DNA of 64,000 nt from Nannocystis punicea (lineage in GTDB: Bacteria; Myxococcota_A; Polyangia; Nannocystales; Nannocystaceae). The stretch's first letter is position 1, and each line of letters starts with the position of its first letter. The notes below the pieces were generated by a model that had not been told where the DNA came from, made no database searches, and worked only from the letters and a program-made list of their open reading frames with translations. Shown here piece after piece: positions 44,502 through 53,420 of this stretch. The translations under genes were made by a program, and so were the position numbers. The stretch spans positions 1,612,001 through 1,676,000 of the forward strand of contig NZ_CP114040.1 in assembly GCF_026965555.1 (NCBI RefSeq), read 5' to 3'.

Positions 44502-45868
44502 CGAGCGAACACAAGGTCCTGCGCCCGCACGTGCTTCTGGTCGACGACGAGCCCGAGTGGGGCGACGCGCTCGGCGAGCAGCTCGGTCGCCGCGGCTTCA
44601 AGGTGCACGTGGTGCGCGACGCCGCGGCCGCGCTCGCGCTGCTCGAGTCGCAGGAGATCGACGCGCTGGTCACCGACCTCCGACTGGAGCGCGGCGACGG
44701 GGTGTCGCTGATGGTGCAGGCGCAGGAGCTGGTGCCGCAGCTGCCGACGATCGTGATGACCGCCTACGGGGCGATCGACACCGCGATCGAGGCGATCCGG
44801 CGCGGCGCGTTCCACTACCTGACCAAGCCGTTCGGGGTCGACGAGCTGGTGCTGTTCCTGCGCCGCGCGCTCGACGACCGCCGGCTCCGCCGCGAGACCG
44901 GAGAGCTGCGCCGGCGCCTTCACGACGCGGCGCCCAAGGGCCTGGTCGGCCGCAGCACGGCGATGCGCGCGGTGTTCGAGGTGGTCGCCCGGATCGCCGA
45001 CACCGACGTGCCGGTCCTCCTCACCGGCGAGACCGGCACCGGCAAGACCACGATCGCCGCGGCGCTGCACGACCGCAGCCAGCGCGCGTCGGCGCCGTTC
45101 GTCGCCGTCAACTGTGCCGCGATCCCCGAACAACTGCTCGAGAGCGAGCTGTTCGGCCACACGCGCGGCGCCTTCACCGGCGCGACGCAGGCGAGCCCGG
45201 GGCTGTTCGCGGAGGCCGACCAGGGCACCCTGTTCCTCGACGAGATCGGCGAGCTGCAGCCGGCGCTGCAGGCCAAGCTGCTGCACGTGATCGAGCGCGG
45301 CGTGATCCGACCGATCGGCGGGACCCGCGAGCGCCGCGTCAACACCCGCATCCTCGCCGCGACCAACCTCGACCTCGCCGCCGCCGTGCGCGCCGGCGAG
45401 TTCCGCGAGGATCTCTACTACCGCCTCGCCCTGGTCGTGCTCGAGATCCCGCCGCTCCGCGACCGCCGCGAGGACATCCCGCTGCTCGTCGAGCAGGGCC
45501 TCGAGTCGGCGCGCCGGCGCTACCCGACCGCGGTGCCGCGCCGGATCGGCGACGAGGTGATGGCGGCGTTCCTCGCCTACCGCTGGCCCGGGAACGTCCG
45601 CGAGCTGACCCACTTGATCGAGCGCCTCGTGCTGCTGTCGCGCAACGAGGTGATCGTGCCGGCAGACCTCCCCCGCGGCTTCGGCAGCGAAGGCCCCGAC
45701 GCCGAAGAGGGCGGGCCCGGGCCGTTCGGCGACGCAGTGCTGCCGCTGCGGGAGATCCAGCGGCGATATGCGCGCTGGGCGGTCGCGCAGAACGGCGGCG
45801 TCAAGGCCCACGCGGCCCGCGCGCTCGGTGTGGACATCAAGACGCTGATGAAGCTGCTCAGCGAGTGA
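44498..45868 (+). CDS. NtrC-family sigma-54 response regulator
   Basis: A 456-residue regulator. The receiver domain has acidic residues Asp 16-17, phosphoacceptor Asp 60 (LVTDLRL) and Lys 110 (LTKPFG). The AAA+ domain has Walker A GETGTGKT (177-184), GAFTGA (224-229) intact, Walker B GTLFLDEIGE and YRWPGNVREL. A C-terminal Fis-like helix-turn-helix follows (GGVKAHAARALGVDIKTLMK). It is coupled to the upstream kinase and divergent from the RND operon, its likely target (inference). Confidence 0.95.
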   Translation: MTSEHKVLRPHVLLVDDEPEWGDALGEQLGRRGFKVHVVRDAAAALALLESQEIDALVTDLRLERGDGVSLMVQAQELVPQLPTIVMTAYGAIDTAIEAIRRGAFHYLTKPFGVDELVLFLRRALDDRRLRRETGELRRRLHDAAPKGLVGRSTAMRAVFEVVARIADTDVPVLLTGETGTGKTTIAAALHDRSQRASAPFVAVNCAAIPEQLLESELFGHTRGAFTGATQASPGLFAEADQGTLFLDEIGELQPALQAKLLHVIERGVIRPIGGTRERRVNTRILAATNLDLAAAVRAGEFREDLYYRLALVVLEIPPLRDRREDIPLLVEQGLESARRRYPTAVPRRIGDEVMAAFLAYRWPGNVRELTHLIERLVLLSRNEVIVPADLPRGFGSEGPDAEEGGPGPFGDAVLPLREIQRRYARWAVAQNGGVKAHAARALGVDIKTLMKLLSE

Positions 45869-45995
45869 CGGGGACGCGGCGGCCTCGAGGGGCAGCAGCC
45901 CGGCGCGTGCGCCGTCGAGCTCGCAATTGTTCACCGGGTCGCGGACCTGATGCTGCTACGATTTCGGGCTACCTTCGGAACGCAGGAGTCGCAGG

Positions 45996-46610
45996 ATGTC
46001 CACCCCCTCCCAGAATTCATCTTCCGAGGAATACCTGGCCGCCGTGACCATCGGGGAGCGAGTGCCCCTCAACGCCCAGATCACTTTGGTGGCCCCGGAT
46101 CCGCAGTGGCCCGTCATGTTCGCCCAGGAGCACGCCCGGATCTCCGCCGTCCTCGGTGACCGCGCCCTCGCCCTGGAGCACGTCGGCTCCACCTCCGTCC
46201 CCGGGCTGCTCGCCAAGCCGATCCTCGACATCTTGCTCGTCGTGCCCGATTCGAGCGACGAACCCGCCTATGTCCCGGACCTCGAGGCTGCCGGGTACAT
46301 CCTGCGCATCCGCGAGCCCGACTGGCACCAGCACCGCCTGCTCAAGGGCCCCGACACTCCCATCAATCTCCACGTCTTCTCGCCCGGCTCCGCCGAGGCC
46401 CCTCGCATGCTCGGCTTCCGCGATCATCTCCGGGCCAATCCCGCGGCGCGCGATCGTTACGCCCAGGCCAAGCGTGAACTCGCGGCTCGGACCTGGACCC
46501 ACGTCCAGCACTACGCCGACGCCAAGACCGAGGTCATCGAAGCGATCCTGACGGAGGCGCGTGCCACGGATCCAGCAAGACAGGATCGCCCAGGACATGA
46601 GTCGAAGTGA
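45996..46610 (+). CDS. GrpB/UPF0157 family nucleotidyltransferase-fold protein
   Basis: A 204-residue protein matching the GrpB family: ALEHVGSTSVPGLLAKPILDILL is the family hallmark with the nucleotidyltransferase-like Gly-Ser and Asp residues, followed by NLHVFSPGSAEAPRMLGFRDHLR. Members resemble minimal nucleotidyltransferases, but their substrates are poorly known. It stands alone between the regulator and a PAS-STAS gene. The chosen ATG gives a short Ser-rich N-terminal tail before the conserved domain. Confidence 0.88.
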   Translation: MSTPSQNSSSEEYLAAVTIGERVPLNAQITLVAPDPQWPVMFAQEHARISAVLGDRALALEHVGSTSVPGLLAKPILDILLVVPDSSDEPAYVPDLEAAGYILRIREPDWHQHRLLKGPDTPINLHVFSPGSAEAPRMLGFRDHLRANPAARDRYAQAKRELAARTWTHVQHYADAKTEVIEAILTEARATDPARQDRPGHESK

Positions 46611-46942
46611 CTGTGAATGCTGGTCGCCGACGCGAGCGACGCCGCTGACACCGTGAGCCCGGTGTGGCCGGTGATGGGCGAATGTCGATACGGACGGCCG
46701 GGCTTGACCTGGAGCAGCCTTCACCTGTCGCAGACTCCGAGTCCACGGCGCGATATCAAGCGGGCAGTTCGGCGAGCAGTCAGTCACCTGTCTCACTCCG
46801 AGCACCTGGAGTCCGGAGCCCTCGGCGGCCCGCTGTGCCCGGTGCCGCGGCGCCCACAGTTGACCGCCAGCCTCTGTACATGCCACGGTGGTTGCCTCCG
46901 CGGTGTGGATAGGATCGGCATCACCGCAGAGCAGGAGATGGT
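46611..46942. other. No gene seen
   Basis: About 330 bases between the GrpB gene and the PAS-STAS gene. The latter has a good ribosome site (AGGAG) just before its GTG. Nothing else is recognised. Confidence 0.4.
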
Positions 46943-47893
46943 GTGAGTACCGCGGTTGGATCGGACAATGCTCTGCAGGAAGAAGTGCTCGCACTGCGCC
47001 AGCGGGTCGCCGCGCTCGAGCAGGAGCTCGCGCCGCTGCGGCGGACGCAGGAGCTGCTGCAGAGGGTGATGGACAACCTGCCGCAGGCGATCTTCTGGAA
47101 GGACCGGGAATCGGTGTTCCTCGGCTGCAACGAGCAGTTCGCCAGACACAACGGAGTCCCTTCCCCCGCGGAGATCATCGGCAAGACCGACAGGGACATG
47201 CCGTGGGCCGAGTTCGCCGACCTGTACCGCGCGGACGACCGCCGGGTGATGGAGACCGACGCACCCAAGCTCAACTACGAGGAGCCGGTCCCGCTGCCGG
47301 ACGGCACCGAGGGCTGGCTCCGGACCTCCAAGATCCCGCTCCACGACGACATCGACGCAGTGTTCGCCGTTTTGGGCATGTACGAGGACATCACCGCGGT
47401 CAAGCGCGCCGAGGCCGAGCGACTGCGCGCGAAAGAGCAGGAGATCCAGGCCCAGGCCGACATCCTCGCCGAGCTCTCGACGCCGCTGATCCCGATCACC
47501 GACGTCGTGATGGTCATGCCGATGATCGGGAAGATCGACGCGAGGCGAGCGCAGCAGATCCTCGAGACCCTGCTGTCGGGGATCGCCGCCAACCGCGCCC
47601 GGACGGTGATCCTCGACATCACCCGTTTTGGCTCAATTCAGCAACGCACGCGAGAGCTGGAGCTCGGTGCCAGCCGGTGCCAACGCGGTGCCAGTCTCCT
47701 CCTCCTCGACGAGGTTGAGGATGGCAGCCGCACGGCGGCTCGTGTCGGTGCCACGGATCTCCTGGAGGTAGATCTCCGTGGTCGTCATGTTCTTGTGCCG
47801 CAGGAGTCCCTGCGCGTCCGCAACACCCGCCTTGGGGTGGTGCGCCACGCGGCTCGCGGCGCAGAGACGCAGGAAGTGCCCGCGCTTCTTTAG
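46943..47893 (+). pseudogene. RsbR-like PAS-STAS regulator, truncated in the STAS domain
   Basis: Residues 1-30 form a coiled coil (LALRQRVAALEQELAPLRR), about 35-155 a PAS domain (NLPQAIFWKDRESVFLGCN; ILGMYEDIT-like end), then a linker and the start of a STAS domain of the RsbR kind (LAELSTPLIPITDVVMVMPM; ARAQQILETLL). Homology stops at VILDIT, where related proteins continue with about 60 residues containing the phosphoacceptor region. After that the frame reads 88 unrelated residues lying antisense to an integrase remnant. So the STAS domain has lost its second half, probably by an insertion or deletion near 47630. Confidence 0.75.
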
Positions 47894-48010
47894 CGGCAGT
47901 CCCGCGCGCTCGTGGATGCGGTACACCCGGTCGCGATCCGTGTTCGTGTGGAGAGCATCACCTGACGCGGTGACGCAGACGTAGCGCTTCGGTATGCATC
48001 CGGCGAGCTA
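47633..48010 (-). pseudogene. Tyrosine recombinase (integrase) C-terminal remnant
   Basis: On the minus strand the frame reads YVCVTASGDALHTNTD, RIHERAGLPL, and then GLLRHKNMTTTEIYLQEI before an acidic tail. This is the C-terminal catalytic part of a tyrosine recombinase, with the HxxR-like box, the second His and the nucleophile Tyr in EIYL. The N-terminal arm and core-binding domains are missing and the HxxR region looks degraded (GHFLRLCAASRVAHH). It lies exactly between the broken STAS gene and the duplicated lipoprotein remnants, so it is likely what is left of a mobile element. Confidence 0.7.
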
Positions 48011-48033
48011 CGTTCCCGGTTGAGCCACCCGCC

Positions 48034-48098
48034 GCTGTCGCCGCAGCCGAGGGGGAAGAGACAGACGAGCGGAAGGACGTGGAGGCGAGGCATCGACA
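48034..48098 (-). pseudogene. 5' remnant of the vWA lipoprotein gene
   Basis: Encodes MSMPRLHVLPLVCLFPLGCG, the signal peptide and lipobox of the intact gene starting at 49767, with one residue changed. Similarity to the intact copy ends at about 48034, where unrelated sequence joins. It is the left end of a partial duplication. Confidence 0.7.
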
Positions 48099-48137
48099 TG
48101 GGAACACGTGTTTCGAGCACCAGGCTGGAGAGGATGG

Positions 48138-48319
48138 ATGGGAGAGTTGCAGGCAGAGCCAGCTCGGCCGCAAGTCAGCGCGGCGGGGGGGACAGGCGGC
48201 GGCGGTGGTGAGGTCGCTGTTGTTGTCCTGGTTGCACTCGAGGATGGTGCCGGACTCGCTGTCGCTCGCCGACACGCCGGTGGTCGCGGTGGTGGTCGGC
48301 GCGGTGGTCGTCGGGCCGC
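48138..48319 (-). pseudogene. FG-GAP lipoprotein remnant with internal deletion
   Basis: Minus-strand reading gives TTTAPTTTATTGVSASDSES (N-terminal linker) fused directly to ILECNQDNNSDLTTAAACPP (C-terminus) of the intact gene at 49843. The whole beta-propeller between them is missing. The 190 bases upstream, to 48513, are not recognised. Confidence 0.7.
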
Positions 48320-48513
48320 TCGTGGCGGCAACGACGGTCCAGCTCGACGCGCCCGAAACGACCGAGCTCGAAGTCGGCGAGGCGCTCGTCGCCGGCTTCC
48401 GACATGGCCTTCGGGACATGTTCGTTCCGCGATCAGGCCGGCCAGCGCTGCTGCTTCCACGGGCTCTTCGCGTCGGCGAGCAGCCAATCGACGGCCTTGG
48501 CGCGCTAGACCGC

Positions 48514-49767
48514 TCAACCGGGGACGAAGCCGACGTCGCAGCCGTAGCGGACGTCGAGCTTCGCGTCCGGGTCGGCCTGGACGAGCGCGCAGGCCTGCGG
48601 GCACAGGAACACGCTGCCGCCCGCGATGTAGAAGGCGTTCGCCCCGCAGGCGGCCTGGTCGACGACCTGGTGGAAGGGCTGCGGCGGGCCGCCGCCGCCG
48701 GGGGTGTAGTCGATCTCGATCGTGTTCGGGTCGATCGTGCCCATGTCGGGCGTGGGGATCGGGAAGTCGCAGGCGATCGGCGTCGCCTCGACGACGTCCT
48801 TGGCGATCTCCTGGAACAGCACGTCGAACTCATCGACCTGCTCGAGCGGGAAGCGCCAGCCGCCGGACAGCACGCTGACCTGCTGGATCGACTCGCCCTG
48901 GCCCTGGATCGGGTCCATCGGCAGCCACGGGGCCGACGGCGGGTTGTTCGGATCCATCGTGGTGATCGAGTGGAAGACGTAGCGGCGGTCCCCCGGTGTG
49001 CCGAAGTGCGGCGGCTGCAGGCCGAGCAGCGAGGCGTCGAAGGCGTCGCCGACGTCGGTCTCGGTCGGCGCGCTCGTGCCGTCGGTCATCGCCAGGATCA
49101 CCTTGCGCGTGTCCGGCCGCAGGAAGTCGCGGTAGCCGCTCGGCGCGAGCCCGTGCCAGTCGGGCGTGGTGTACCACGCGAGGATGTTGTCGAGGAACGC
49201 TCCCGAGCCGGTCTCCGCGTCGTAATGCTTGTACCGCTCGGTCACCGCCGGGACCTCCGGCGGATCGACGCAGTCCGTGCCCGAGAGCGGGGCGGAGATG
49301 CAGATCGTCAGCTCCCCGCCCGGCGGGTAGTCTCCGAGCACGATCACGCGGTAGTCGATCGCGCTCGCCTCGAGGATCTGCGCGAAGTCGTCGTTGATGC
49401 TCGCCTCGACCGCCTCGATCGCCGACTCCATCGAGGGCGAGGTGTCGACGACGACGACGATGTCCACCCCGATCGACTTGGTCTCCGGCGCGAGCATCTG
49501 CGCCGCACACTCGCCGGTGGTGCCGTCGATGTCCGGCGCGGCCCCGAGATCGAACTTCATGCCGTTCGTGCCCGTCGTGCCCGTCGTCGGCACACCGCCG
49601 GTGATCGAGTCGTCACCGGTGGTCGTGCCGTCGGTCGGGCCGCCGGGGACGGTCGTGACGATGGCGCCGGAGTCGCTGGCGGTGCCCGTCTGGCGGCCGA
49701 CGCTGTCGCCGCAGCCGAGGGGGAAGAGACAGACGAGCGGGAGGACGCGGAGGCGAGGCATCGACAT
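48514..49767 (-). CDS. von Willebrand factor A domain lipoprotein
   Basis: A 417-residue lipoprotein: signal peptide with lipobox PLGC (MSMPRLRVLPLV start), a Thr/Ser-rich linker (VPGGPTDGTTTGDDSITGG), then a vWA domain with MIDAS motif DIVVVVDTSPSMES and downstream Thr/Asp (LAMTDGTSAPTETD). A C-terminal Cys-containing region follows (CGANAFYIAGGSVFLCPQAC). Metal-dependent adhesion domains of this kind mediate binding at the cell surface. It follows the FG-GAP gene on the same strand with 75 bases between, and a broken second copy of the pair lies downstream. ATG 49767 is preferred to starts further upstream because it gives the cleanest signal peptide. Confidence 0.9.
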   Translation of the reverse strand: MSMPRLRVLPLVCLFPLGCGDSVGRQTGTASDSGAIVTTVPGGPTDGTTTGDDSITGGVPTTGTTGTNGMKFDLGAAPDIDGTTGECAAQMLAPETKSIGVDIVVVVDTSPSMESAIEAVEASINDDFAQILEASAIDYRVIVLGDYPPGGELTICISAPLSGTDCVDPPEVPAVTERYKHYDAETGSGAFLDNILAWYTTPDWHGLAPSGYRDFLRPDTRKVILAMTDGTSAPTETDVGDAFDASLLGLQPPHFGTPGDRRYVFHSITTMDPNNPPSAPWLPMDPIQGQGESIQQVSVLSGGWRFPLEQVDEFDVLFQEIAKDVVEATPIACDFPIPTPDMGTIDPNTIEIDYTPGGGGPPQPFHQVVDQAACGANAFYIAGGSVFLCPQACALVQADPDAKLDVRYGCDVGFVPG

Positions 49768-49842
49768 GGGAACACGTGTTTCGAGCACCAAGCTGGAGAG
49801 GGTGGATGAGAGAGCTGCGGGCAGAGCCAGCTCGGCCGCAAG

Positions 49843-52263
49843 TCAGCGCGGCGGGGGGGGACAGGCGGCGGCGGTGGTGAGGTCGCTGTTGTTGTCCTCG
49901 TTGCACTCGAGGATCTCGCCGTCGCCAGCGCTGGCCTGGTCAATTTCGACGTAGAAGTCGGCAGTCATGTCGAGCGGCGGGGCGTCCACGACCAGCTTGA
50001 TCTTCTCGCTGCCGCCCGGCAGCAGCGCGACGGTGGTGTCGATTTTGTCGAGCAAGATGCCGGTGGCGTCCTGCCCGAGGTAGAAGTCGACATCGACGCC
50101 GGCGGGGACGCCGAGGGCGCCTTCGTTGCGGACGGTGGCGATGAGCTCGAGCTGCTTGGGGCAGAAGCCGAGGCCGATCGAGAGCTCGACCGTGAGGTCG
50201 GGGGCGTTGAACACGCCCTCACCCTGGACGTTCTGTCGATAGTTGTTGAGGCCGGGGGTGGTCCAGTTGTTGTCCTCGACCATCGGCACGTTGCCGGCCG
50301 AGGTGGTGCCGGTGACGTGGTAGGTGTGCTGGGTCCAGACGCGGCGCGTGGGCACCCAGCCGTCGCCAGCGTCGCCGTAGAGGAACACGCCCTTGCGCTG
50401 CTGGTAGCCGGGATCGTCGCAGCCGTCGACGAGGGTGGCGACCATGAGGATCTCGGAGTTACCGTCGGCGTCGGCGTCGACGACCAGCGGGTACTCGTGG
50501 ATCGTCGCGCTCGAGTTCTCGATCTTCAGCAGGATCGACCCGTCGATGCCGGAGTAGACGCGCGCGTAGCACTCGTCGTTGTAGGTGACCTCGGCGGCGC
50601 CGTCGCCCTGGAAGTCGAACACCGACGAGCCGGTGACGTTCGACGACTGATCCTGGGTGATGCTCGACCAGCGGCGATAGATCGCCCCGAGCGCGGGCAT
50701 CGGATCGTTGTCGGGCTTGACGATCTCCTCGCCCTCACGGTGGAGGTCGAACACGGTGTACTGCGAGGCCGCGGCGATGGCGAGCTCGGGGCGGCCGTCG
50801 CCGTCGAAGTCGCCGACGGTCGGCGGGCCGCCGAGGCCGCCGCCGGGGATCGTGTGCGGCTGGGTCCGCAGGGCGTCGTTGCCCTCGCACATGACGCCCG
50901 TTGGATCGACGCCGCACCACAGCTTGCCGGTCAGGCCGTCGAGGACGCGCACCATGCCGGAGGCGGCGAGGACGACCTCGGGGGTGCCGTTCTGATCGAG
51001 ATCGGCGATCGCGGGCCAGCCGTCGGTGCCGTCGGTGTTGTTCCACAGCTCAGTGACCATGACCGTCGGCGGCGCGTCGGCGGTCCAGGCGACCTTCCAG
51101 GCCTGCTTGCCGCTGACGATCTCGGGGTAGCCGTCGCCGGTCACGTCGGCGACCGCCGAGAGGCCGCCGGGGTAGTTCGGCGGAGCGCCGACGAGGCCGC
51201 CGTTGTTGTTCAGGTTCCACACGACGAGGCCGTCGTGGTCGATGAGGGTGGCGCCGAAGACGACCTCGGCCTGCGGGTCGTTGTCGAAGTTGGCCAGGGT
51301 GGCGCCGCCGTTCTGCACGCCGGTGCTGACCTGCGCATTGTCGGCGTCGTGCGACGTCCACAGCCAGGCGCCGGCGTGGTCGTAGGCGTGGATCGGGCTC
51401 TTGCCGCCGGCCTCGCGCCCTGCGAAGACGATGTCGGGCAGGCCGTCGCCGCTGACGTCGCCGACGGCGAGGGTGCTGCGGCCCTGCGTGCCGTACTTCT
51501 GGTTGACGGGGTCGTGCTCGATGCGGAACTTCTCGAGGCCGCTGGCGCCGTCGAGGACGACGACGATGCCGGTCGTGTAGTCGAACTGGGTGGCGTTGAC
51601 GACGACCTCGGGGACGCCGTCGCCGTCGAGGTCGGCGACCGCGGGGCTCGAGAGCACGTCTTGCTCGGTCCACTGCCACTCGAGGAACACGTTCAAAGAG
51701 TCGAACTCGGGGATGATCTCGCAGGTCAGCGGATCGGGCTGCGGCAGGCACTGGCCGAGGGTCTGCTCGCAGTACTCACCGGCCTTGCAGTCGTAGGAGT
51801 CCTGGCACGGGCCGGTCGGCATGACGCACTCGGCGCCCGAGCAGATCTGGCCGATCGCGCAGCACTCGAGGCTCGGGCCGCAGTGGACGCCGCTGTCACA
51901 CTCGGGCATGCAGTTGTCGGCGAGGCACTCGTTGCCCGCCGGGCAACAGCTGGCCGGCTGACCGCACAGGGTGCCGCCCTCGCACTGGTCGTCGCCGGCG
52001 GTCGAGCTGCTCTCGGTGACGGTGTTGCCGGTGACCGCCGTGGTGCCGGACTCGCTGTCGCTCGCCGACACGCCGGTGGTCGCGGTGGTGGTCGGCGCGG
52101 TGGTCGTCGGGTCGCCCGTGGTGGTGCCAACCGTGGTGATGCCGGTGATCGAGTCGGTGCCGCTCGCGCTCGCGCTGACCCCGGCGCCGTCGTCCCCGCA
52201 ACCCGCTGCACCCAGCGCCAACAACACCCAAACCGAGACTCGCCCCATCCATTTGTCGTGCAT
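49843..52263 (-). CDS. FG-GAP repeat (integrin-like beta-propeller) lipoprotein
   Basis: An 806-residue surface lipoprotein. Lipobox GAAGC, a Thr/Ser-rich linker (TTTAPTTTATTGVSASDSES), then a Cys-rich region of disulfide-type repeats (CCPAGNECLADNCMPECDSG; CKAGEYCEQTLGQCLP). A seven-bladed FG-GAP/VCBS propeller follows with calcium loops (ADLDGDGVPEVVVNA; GDVSGDGLPDIVFAG; GDFDGDGRPELAIA). The C-terminal domain (APDLTVELSIGLGFCPKQLEL) is of the CARDB type. Such proteins are typical of myxobacterial surfaces and may act in adhesion or calcium-dependent binding. The ATG at 52263 or 52248 gives the lipoprotein signal; the longer frame upstream is not protein-like. Confidence 0.9.
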   Translation of the reverse strand: MHDKWMGRVSVWVLLALGAAGCGDDGAGVSASASGTDSITGITTVGTTTGDPTTTAPTTTATTGVSASDSESGTTAVTGNTVTESSSTAGDDQCEGGTLCGQPASCCPAGNECLADNCMPECDSGVHCGPSLECCAIGQICSGAECVMPTGPCQDSYDCKAGEYCEQTLGQCLPQPDPLTCEIIPEFDSLNVFLEWQWTEQDVLSSPAVADLDGDGVPEVVVNATQFDYTTGIVVVLDGASGLEKFRIEHDPVNQKYGTQGRSTLAVGDVSGDGLPDIVFAGREAGGKSPIHAYDHAGAWLWTSHDADNAQVSTGVQNGGATLANFDNDPQAEVVFGATLIDHDGLVVWNLNNNGGLVGAPPNYPGGLSAVADVTGDGYPEIVSGKQAWKVAWTADAPPTVMVTELWNNTDGTDGWPAIADLDQNGTPEVVLAASGMVRVLDGLTGKLWCGVDPTGVMCEGNDALRTQPHTIPGGGLGGPPTVGDFDGDGRPELAIAAASQYTVFDLHREGEEIVKPDNDPMPALGAIYRRWSSITQDQSSNVTGSSVFDFQGDGAAEVTYNDECYARVYSGIDGSILLKIENSSATIHEYPLVVDADADGNSEILMVATLVDGCDDPGYQQRKGVFLYGDAGDGWVPTRRVWTQHTYHVTGTTSAGNVPMVEDNNWTTPGLNNYRQNVQGEGVFNAPDLTVELSIGLGFCPKQLELIATVRNEGALGVPAGVDVDFYLGQDATGILLDKIDTTVALLPGGSEKIKLVVDAPPLDMTADFYVEIDQASAGDGEILECNEDNNSDLTTAAACPPPPR

Positions 52264-52391
52264 CGCCAGCAATAGGCCGGGGAAGATGGATGCGGCCGAG
52301 CGCCGCGGGGAATGGTCGCCATGAGACGTGTACGCGGTGTGAGTGTTCTTACGCATGCGAGGCACCGGCTTGTATCCCATGCTCTCATCAT

Positions 52392-52413
52392 AGTATCTTC
52401 ATGTCAAGATACT
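52392..52413. promoter_or_regulatory. Palindromic operator upstream of MarR gene
   Basis: AGTATCTT and AAGATACT form a perfect 8-bp dyad around a 6-base spacer, in an A+T-rich patch unusual for this genome. A second, similar half site (TATCTGGATATACTT) follows. TATCTT/AAGATA dyads are typical MarR-family operators. It lies 22 bases before the MarR start and also upstream of the divergent FG-GAP gene, so it could control both. Confidence 0.65.
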
Positions 52414-52434
52414 TTATCTGGATATACTTCAGGT

Positions 52435-52959
52435 ATGCCCAAGAGATCTTCCTCCGTCGGTGCAGAGCTCGATGTGGTCGACCAACTGTTGCAAGACTGG
52501 CGCCGCGAGCGTCCTGAACTGGATGCGTCCGCGATGGCAGTGGTCGGCCGTATCCTGCACCTGGGCCGGTTGCTGGAAGCGGGCGCCAATGAGCGCCTGC
52601 GCGCAGCGGGCATCAGCTACACCGACCTCGACGTGCTGGCGACGCTCAGACGCTCGGGCGCGCCATACCGGCTGACCCCGACCGCACTCCGGAAATCCGT
52701 GCTGCTCACCTCGGGGGCGATGACCGCCTGCCTGAATCGCCTGGAGGAGCGCGGGCTGCTCGTGCGCAGAGCGGAAGACGGCGACCGGCGCTCGCTGGCG
52801 GCTGCGCTCACGGCCGCGGGCATCCGGCTGATCGACAAGGCGATCGTCACCCGCTTCGAACAGGCCGAGGAGGCCGTCGCCGGCTTGAGCGCGGCCGAAC
52901 GCGCCGAACTCGCGCGCCTGCTGCGCAAGTTGCGTCTGCAGATGTCCGCCCCGGGTTGA
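52435..52959 (+). CDS. MarR-family transcriptional regulator
   Basis: A 174-residue winged-helix repressor. An N-terminal dimerisation helix is followed by the DNA-binding core LTPTALRKSVLLTSGAMTAC with recognition helix, the wing EERGLLVRRAEDGDRRSLAA (DxR motif with Asp and Arg residues), and a long C-terminal helix for dimerisation. The ATG at 52435 follows directly after the A+T-rich palindrome, which fits autorepression. It is divergent from the FG-GAP lipoprotein gene. MarR proteins respond to phenolic or oxidative signals; the ligand here is unknown. Confidence 0.93.
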   Translation: MPKRSSSVGAELDVVDQLLQDWRRERPELDASAMAVVGRILHLGRLLEAGANERLRAAGISYTDLDVLATLRRSGAPYRLTPTALRKSVLLTSGAMTACLNRLEERGLLVRRAEDGDRRSLAAALTAAGIRLIDKAIVTRFEQAEEAVAGLSAAERAELARLLRKLRLQMSAPG

Positions 52960-53179
52960 GCCCGCGTCCGCTGGTTGGAGCCGGCGGTGCCGGTGCCGTC
53001 GTCGATTGCGGCGCGTCGGGGGCGCGCTGGACCGTCGCGCAGATCGTGGTGCGGTCGGGGATGCCGCCCGGCACGCTGACCGTCACTCCCGGGGTCCAGT
53101 CGACGAGGCGCTCAGGCGGGATGATGTTCTGCTCCGGTCCGGGAGGTGGGATCGCGGGTGGGTCCGCTGGTCGTCCCGC

Positions 53180-53394
53180 CAGTCGTTCATGCACGAGCGG
53201 ACCGCCGCGCTCGAGGTCGCCGCGGCCGAGAGCGCCGCGCTGCAGCAGCAGGTGATCGAGGCCCAGTGCGCGACGCTGCAGGCGCTGTCGACCCCACTGG
53301 TGCCGCTCGCCCGCACGGCATCGACCTCGGCGGCATCACCACCTGCAGCACGCTCCAGCGCGGCGTCGCCCTGGCCCTGGCCGCGGGGCGCTGA
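53180..53394 (+). pseudogene. RsbR-like STAS gene remnant
   Basis: One frame reads HERTAALEVAAAESAALQQQ and VIEAQCATLQALSTPLVPLA, the linker and first strand of an RsbR-type STAS domain. A shifted frame then reads GIDLGGITTCSTLQRGVALA, the STAS C-terminus, and stops at 53394. The middle of the domain is deleted. The 220 bases before it, after the MarR gene, show no clear protein. Confidence 0.6.
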
Positions 53395-53420
53395 CGGCCG
53401 CGCGGCAGGTACACGCGCGC

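Larger units (their letters stand above)
48034..48319. repeat. Mosaic duplicate of the vWA/FG-GAP gene pair
   Basis: Bases 48034-48244 align continuously, at above 90% by eye, with 49709-49915 (vWA start, spacer and FG-GAP 3' end). Bases 48245-48319 align with about 52041-52111 (FG-GAP 5' linker). The junction deletes roughly 2.1 kb of FG-GAP coding sequence, so this is a duplicated pair that later collapsed. Confidence 0.75.

Noticed and set aside
50317..52275. 652-residue plus-strand ORF
   Set aside because: Antisense to the FG-GAP lipoprotein and made of repetitive Val/Asp/Ala/Gly sequence mirroring the calcium loops; no domain.
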